Shown here in pieces: positions 5,422 through 9,218 of a DNA stretch of 9,218 nucleotides (position 1 is its first letter; each line of letters starts with the position of its first letter). The position numbers and the translations under genes are program-made. The stretch comes from an uncultured Roseburia sp. GTDB taxonomy: Bacteria > Bacillota > Clostridia > Lachnospirales > Lachnospiraceae. The stretch covers positions 1-9,218 of the forward strand of contig CANODN010000068.1 of the NCBI GenBank assembly GCA_947564765.1, given 5' to 3'. Below the pieces are notes generated by a model. The model was not told the DNA's origin, ran no database searches, and was given only the letters and a program-made list of their open reading frames with translations.

Positions 5422-7656
5422 TTAGAAAGCCATATAGTTTAAATACAGATCCATAAATTGCGGATCGTTGGCCAGGGAGATTTCCTCGGCAGATTGCTGT
5501 ATCTGCGAAAGAAACTCTTTTGGCTGTTCTGCCAGATACAAAAGAGCGCCCTTTAAAGAGGTATTTCCTTCCAAAACGGTTTTGGAAAGAAGTTCTTTTG
5601 GCAAAAGACCGATTGCAGCGGCTTTTTCGATATTTAAATAGTATCCGAAGCCGCCGGCAAGATAGACTTTGCCGATTTCATCATAAGAAGTATCTGCACG
5701 GAAAAGCAGCGTTTCCATTCCGGCGCGGATCGCAGCTTTTGCCATTTGAATTTCCCGGATATCCTGTTTTGTAAAACGAATCCATGCAGAAGCTTCGGTT
5801 TGTGCCAGGGGATAGCCTTCTTTAAAGTAAGCGTCTTTTAATTTTCCGGTTTTATCCATAATTTTGGCAGAAAGAAGCTCGGCGGTTGTTTCAATCACGC
5901 CGGTGCCGCATATGCCTTTTGGCTTACGGTCTCCGATTGTTTGCACAAAGGGAACGCCCTTTTCGATTGTAACATTTGAAATGGCGCCGGGAACACTGCC
6001 CATGCCCCATTTGATATTTCCGCCTTCAAATGCCGGACCTGCGGCCGTGGAGGTCACAAAGAGACGGCGATCTTTCCATAGAGCCATTTCTCCGTTCGTG
6101 CCGAGATCCAAAAACAGAACCGGCTCTGCTGATTCCGACAAGATATGGCAGGCATAGAGGCCGGCTGTGATATCGGCGCCTACAAAGGGAGAAATTCCCG
6201 GAAGCAGAGTGACCGTTGGGGAACCTGAAAGCTCCTCGGATTTGCCGAAAACTGTCTCAAAATCCAGTTCTTCCAGAGCAAGCGTTTTGGCCTGAAAGGG
6301 ATGCTTTGCGAAGCCTTCGCAGGAATATCCCCTTAAAAGATGCAGCATAACGGTATTTGCAGCAATTGCGATATGACGGATTCGGTAAAAATCCGTGAGG
6401 TTCTGCCGGATCAAACGGGAAATGCCTTTTTGCAGATCTTTTTGAATACTTTTTTGCAGAAGATCTTTTTTGCCTTCGTTGGAGGCCTGTATTCTGCTGA
6501 TAATATCTGCGCCGAAGGCTCTTTGGGAATTTACCGCGGTAAGGGTGTCAAGACAGATGCCGGTGTGCAGGTCAAGGAGAGAAAATGCAAGGGTTGTCGT
6601 ACCGATATCAATGGCGATGCCGCAGTCTCCTTTGGGATAGGAAGAAAGAATCCGAAAGGGAGCAGGCGTATCCGAGCTGTTTCCCAGTGCCTTAAAATCC
6701 GATTCCAAATGGTCCTCTATCCGGATGGTAAGAGGCTCCTGCAGGATGGCCAGACAGGAAAGGCGCATTCCCATATCCAGCTCAGCCTCGGAAAATGCGC
6801 TGCGGTCTCCTTCTGTTACAGGCAGATTTCCGCGCAAAACCTGGACGCCGCATTTTTTGCAGATGCCCTGACCGCCGCAGTATGCGGGCAGGAAAATGCG
6901 ATGCTTCTGCAGAATTTCCAGCAGATTGCTGTGGGGCGGACATAAAATTTCCGTTGTTTCATAGCTGCTTTTGGAATTTGGGCGCCATTTTACCCGAAGT
7001 AAGAGCTCTCTGGTATTTCGCAGCGGACAGTTTTGGCTGGTACATGCTTCACAGTTATGCTCTGTGTGGTTTTTCTGCAGATCTCTGGTGAGTGTAAAGA
7101 CGAGACTCATGGATTTTGCAGGACTTAGCATAGAGCCGGAAGTAATGGAAAGGCCAAGGGTGCGGTCTGCGTGTAAAGCATGAAAAATTTCTGACTGCAT
7201 TTCCAGGGGGAGATCCCGGGGGATTTCCAGCCGTCCTGCAATGCCGTATCCTTCCTCCAGGCAAAGCTGGCGGATTATGGGCAGCAGTTGTTTTTCAAAT
7301 GCAAAAAGACAGCTGTCGGCCATGGCATCAATAACAGAGGCGTTGAGCAGCTCCTGCTTGTCCGTGTATGTTTTTATCAGCCGGCCGGTGCTTTCTCCAA
7401 TGGTCAGAATAGCATATAACAGGGGACAATCATCCGCTTCGGCGTTGTCCTTTTGGCAGGGCAGCCAAAAAGAAGGCTTTGTGATCAAAAGAGCGGCTTT
7501 CGGCTGTATACGCATCTGTACCGGCAGGCTAAATTTGCGGAACAGCGCAGAGAGTTCTGTCTGATTGGAGACGGCAGGCTGCCGGCCCAGCAGAGCGGCC
7601 GTAATATCAAAGTCCGGCCGGATTTGTTTTCCGGAGATAATTCGGATGTCTTTCAT
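5422..7656 (-). CDS. ASKHA/[2Fe-2S] corrinoid-activation protein (RACo/RamA-like) with N-terminal methionine-synthase-activation-like domain
   Basis: This 744-residue cytoplasmic protein is probably an ATP-dependent reductive activator of a corrinoid protein. Residues ~1-215 resemble the B12-dependent methionine synthase activation fold: LTIGESTGRLIKTY, then DLPLEMQSEIFHAL and ITSGSMLSPAKSMSLVF. The usual R-x-SPGY core is replaced by RLEIPRD (142-148). A Cys cluster CEACTSQNC (202-210) follows. A plant-type [2Fe-2S] domain uses Cys260, Cys266, Cys269 and Cys301. The C-terminal half is the ASKHA ATPase (DUF4445): phosphate-1 motif DIGTTT (350-355), phosphate-2 DLGTNGE (517-523) and adenosine motif AGGFG (667-671). 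The family restores Co(II) corrinoid to Co(I) in methyltransferase systems; which partner this one serves is not shown. The start at 7656 has GAGGTG at good spacing; an ATG at 7728 lies inside a terminator. The gene follows trpB2 by 77 bp. Confidence 0.88.
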   Translation of the reverse strand: MKDIRIISGKQIRPDFDITAALLGRQPAVSNQTELSALFRKFSLPVQMRIQPKAALLITKPSFWLPCQKDNAEADDCPLLYAILTIGESTGRLIKTYTDKQELLNASVIDAMADSCLFAFEKQLLPIIRQLCLEEGYGIAGRLEIPRDLPLEMQSEIFHALHADRTLGLSITSGSMLSPAKSMSLVFTLTRDLQKNHTEHNCEACTSQNCPLRNTRELLLRVKWRPNSKSSYETTEILCPPHSNLLEILQKHRIFLPAYCGGQGICKKCGVQVLRGNLPVTEGDRSAFSEAELDMGMRLSCLAILQEPLTIRIEDHLESDFKALGNSSDTPAPFRILSSYPKGDCGIAIDIGTTTLAFSLLDLHTGICLDTLTAVNSQRAFGADIISRIQASNEGKKDLLQKSIQKDLQKGISRLIRQNLTDFYRIRHIAIAANTVMLHLLRGYSCEGFAKHPFQAKTLALEELDFETVFGKSEELSGSPTVTLLPGISPFVGADITAGLYACHILSESAEPVLFLDLGTNGEMALWKDRRLFVTSTAAGPAFEGGNIKWGMGSVPGAISNVTIEKGVPFVQTIGDRKPKGICGTGVIETTAELLSAKIMDKTGKLKDAYFKEGYPLAQTEASAWIRFTKQDIREIQMAKAAIRAGMETLLFRADTSYDEIGKVYLAGGFGYYLNIEKAAAIGLLPKELLSKTVLEGNTSLKGALLYLAEQPKEFLSQIQQSAEEISLANDPQFMDLYLNYMAF

Positions 7657-7692
7657 GTGGTTCACCTCGGATGTATGGTTGGATTCGCTAAA

Positions 7693-7725
7693 AACGGAGC
7701 CGCCTGTTTGAAAAGGGGCTCCGTT
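7693..7725 (-). terminator. Intrinsic terminator or attenuator between trpB2 and the corrinoid activator gene
   Basis: A 9-bp perfect stem (AACGGAGCC at 7693-7701 with 7717-7725) closes a 15-base loop and is followed on the minus strand by TTTTTA. It lies 9 bp after the trpB2 stop and leaves only about 35 bp before the next start codon, too little for a full promoter that I can recognise. The downstream gene therefore probably depends on read-through, or on a promoter I cannot see. Confidence 0.75.
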
Positions 7726-7733
7726 CATATAAA

Positions 7734-9104
7734 TTACATTTCGGGAAGAGAATCAAATCCCGGTTTTAAATCCTCGTCTGTGGGAATATAGTCGGACATT
7801 TCGCCGTTGTTGTATTTCTCGTAGGCTACCATGTCAAAATATCCGGTTCCGGTTAAGCCGAATACAATCGTTTTTTCTTCTCCGGTTTCTTTGCATTTTA
7901 ATGCTTCGTCAATGGCAACGCGGATAGCATGGGAGCTTTCCGGTGCTGGAAGGATGCCTTCGATTCTTGCAAACTGCTCTGCGGCCTCGAATACGGCATT
8001 TTGTTCTACGGCGCGGGCTTCCATAAGACCGTCATCGTATAACTGGGAAAGGACAGTGCTCATGCCGTGGTAACGAAGTCCGCCCGCATGGTTTGCGGAA
8101 GGAATAAAGCCGCTGCCCAGGGTATACATTTTGGCCAGAGGACAAACCTTTCCGGTATCGCAGAAATCGTATGCAAATTTGCCCCTGGTAAAGCTTGGGC
8201 AGGATGCAGGCTCAACGGCGATGAAGTGATAATCCTTCTCACCCCGCAGCTTTTCTCCCATAAACGGAGAAATCAGTCCGCCGAGATTGGAACCGCCGCC
8301 GGCGCAGCCGATGATGATATCCGGCGTAATGCCGTATTTATCCAAAGCGGCTTTGGTTTCCAGGCCGATTACGGATTGGTGCAGCAGTACCTGATTGAGA
8401 ACGCTTCCCAATACATAACGATAGCCTTCCGTTCCCATAGCGGCTTCTACGGCTTCTGAGATCGCACAGCCAAGGCTGCCGCTGGTTCCGGGATGCTCCG
8501 CTAAGATTTTCCGTCCGACTTCCGTTGTTTCGGAGGGAGAGGGGGTAACGCTTGCTCCATAGGTGCGCATCACTTCCCGGCGGAAGGGCTTTTGCTCATA
8601 GGAAACCTTTACCATATATACTTTACAGTCCAGATCAAAGTAAGCGCATGCCATAGAAAGAGCGGTGCCCCATTGGCCTGCACCGGTTTCGGTGGTAACG
8701 CCTTTTAATCCCTGCTTCTTTGCGTAGTATGCCTGCGCGATAGCTGAGTTTAATTTGTGGCTTCCGCTGGTGTTGTTTCCTTCGAATTTGTAATAAATTT
8801 TGGCGGGAGTCTGTAATTTCTCTTCCAGACAGTAAGCACGAACCAGCGGGGAGGGACGGTACATTTTATAGAATTTTAAAATTTCCTCCGGAATGTCAAT
8901 ATAGGCTGTGGTATCGTCTAACTCCTGCTTTGCCAGCTCCGTACAGAATACGCCGGAAAGCTCTTCTACTGTCATGGGTTTCAGGGTTCCCGGATTTAAA
9001 AGGGGAGCCGGTTTATGTTTCATATCTGCCCGTACATTATACCACTGTCTCGGCATCTCATGTTCGTGCAGATAGATTTTGTAAGGGATGGTTGTTTCAC
9101 TCAT
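7734..9104 (-). CDS. trpB: TrpB2-type tryptophan synthase beta-like PLP enzyme
   Basis: This 456-residue cytoplasmic PLP enzyme catalyses, in its family, joining of indole and serine to tryptophan. The Schiff-base lysine is Lys117 in NNTSGSHKLNSA, the catalytic Glu139 lies in TETGAGQWG, and the cofactor phosphate loop is GGGSN (269-273). The extended N-terminus (~30 residues more than TrpB1), the RPSPLVRA segment and Trp145 where TrpB1 has His (GQHG) mark the TrpB2 class. TrpB2 proteins often occur without a TrpA partner and are thought to use free indole or to act on serine. No trpA or other trp gene lies in the window. The start at 9104 is supported by AAGGAG; an ATG at 9176 would translate the promoter. 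A TTGACA promoter lies upstream and a hairpin with a T-run behind. Confidence 0.95.
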   Translation of the reverse strand: MSETTIPYKIYLHEHEMPRQWYNVRADMKHKPAPLLNPGTLKPMTVEELSGVFCTELAKQELDDTTAYIDIPEEILKFYKMYRPSPLVRAYCLEEKLQTPAKIYYKFEGNNTSGSHKLNSAIAQAYYAKKQGLKGVTTETGAGQWGTALSMACAYFDLDCKVYMVKVSYEQKPFRREVMRTYGASVTPSPSETTEVGRKILAEHPGTSGSLGCAISEAVEAAMGTEGYRYVLGSVLNQVLLHQSVIGLETKAALDKYGITPDIIIGCAGGGSNLGGLISPFMGEKLRGEKDYHFIAVEPASCPSFTRGKFAYDFCDTGKVCPLAKMYTLGSGFIPSANHAGGLRYHGMSTVLSQLYDDGLMEARAVEQNAVFEAAEQFARIEGILPAPESSHAIRVAIDEALKCKETGEEKTIVFGLTGTGYFDMVAYEKYNNGEMSDYIPTDEDLKPGFDSLPEM

Positions 9105-9129
9105 TTCTCCTGTCTCCTTTTTTCTTTTT

Positions 9130-9158
9130 ACGCTACCATTTTCTTGGGATTCTGTCAA
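9130..9158 (-). promoter_or_regulatory. Probable promoter of trpB2
   Basis: On the minus strand a perfect TTGACA (9153-9158) is followed after 17 bp by TAGCGT (9130-9135), which matches the -10 consensus at only three positions. The start would fall near 9123, with a leader of about 20 nt that holds only the ribosome binding site. This leaves no room for a T-box or trp leader downstream of the start. Confidence 0.5.
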
Positions 9159-9187
9159 GAAAGGATGGCTTGTCATGTTTTTTGAAA

Positions 9188-9211
9188 CAGGGCTGTCATG
9201 CTGTTAGCCTG
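9188..9211. other. Short hairpin at the window edge
   Basis: CAGG-G-CT (9188-9194) pairs with AGCCTG (9206-9211), with one bulged G and an 11-base loop. On the minus strand it could end a gene that lies beyond the window, but the T-run that follows is poor (TTTC). On the + strand CTTTTCT follows. Too little is visible to decide. Confidence 0.25.
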
Positions 9212-9218
9212 CTTTTCT

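Noticed and set aside
6340..6945. 201-codon open frame on the + strand
   Set aside because: It lies wholly antisense to the well-supported ASKHA protein, shows no domain, and has no ribosome binding site of note.
7657..7728. Longer N-terminus for the corrinoid activator
   Set aside because: The ATG at 7728 falls just before the hairpin and the added 24 residues would be coded by the terminator; the ATG at 7656 has its own ribosome binding site.
9105..9176. Longer N-terminus for TrpB2
   Set aside because: The added 24 residues would be read from the -35/-10 region and the AAGGAG site, and do not resemble the family.
9105..9218. T-box or trp leader before trpB2
   Set aside because: No T-box sequence, leader peptide with Trp codons, or terminator/antiterminator pair is visible in the short upstream region.

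Overview
The window looks like a stretch of chromosome from a Gram-positive Clostridia-type bacterium, most likely Lachnospiraceae or a close relative. The evidence is strong AGGAGG-type ribosome binding sites in front of nearly every gene, moderate GC with AT-rich promoters, the short Firmicutes form of glucose-6-phosphate isomerase, a YtrA-type GntR/ABC cassette, and an ASKHA/[2Fe-2S] corrinoid-activation protein of the kind common in anaerobes. No tRNA, rRNA, CRISPR array, transposase or phage gene is visible. This assignment comes from reading the sequence, not from a database search.

Left part, + strand (1-3430). The window opens inside a short, AT-rich reading frame. It starts like the middle of a response-regulator receiver domain and then stops early. 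Next come a small one-helix acidic membrane protein (164-493), then pgi (570-1916) behind a good sigma-A promoter. After pgi lies a ~100-bp imperfect palindrome with the look of a MITE or a very long terminator hairpin, followed by a GC-rich hairpin. Then comes a short-chain dehydrogenase (2167-2901) whose active-site segment recalls the YmfI/EF-P 5-aminopentanone reductase group. A small Cro/CI-type regulator with a TTG start (3047-3388) follows. It is closed by a bidirectional terminator that also serves the converging operon.

Middle, - strand (3444-5323). A compact GntR-ABC operon reads leftward: a YtrA-type GntR repressor (4892-5266), an ABC ATPase (4050-4895, 4-bp ATGA overlap) and an ABC-2 membrane subunit (3444-4046, 3-bp gap). 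Its promoter is TTGACA-17-TATATT, and a 25-bp dyad sits on the -10 box. This is the layout expected of an autorepressed transporter cassette that responds to an envelope signal.

Right part, - strand (5373-9158). A TrpB2-type tryptophan synthase beta homologue (7734-9104) has its own promoter. A hairpin with a T-run lies between it and a 744-residue multidomain protein (5422-7656). That protein joins a degenerate methionine-synthase-activation-like domain, a Cys cluster, a [2Fe-2S] ferredoxin domain and an ASKHA ATPase domain of the RACo/RamA corrinoid-reactivation family. A strong terminator closes this block.

Most of the window is ordinary housekeeping or accessory gene content. The points most worth a second look are the domain fusion in the corrinoid-activation protein, the palindromic element after pgi, the pairing of trpB2 with the corrinoid activator across a possible attenuator, and the well-formed operators.
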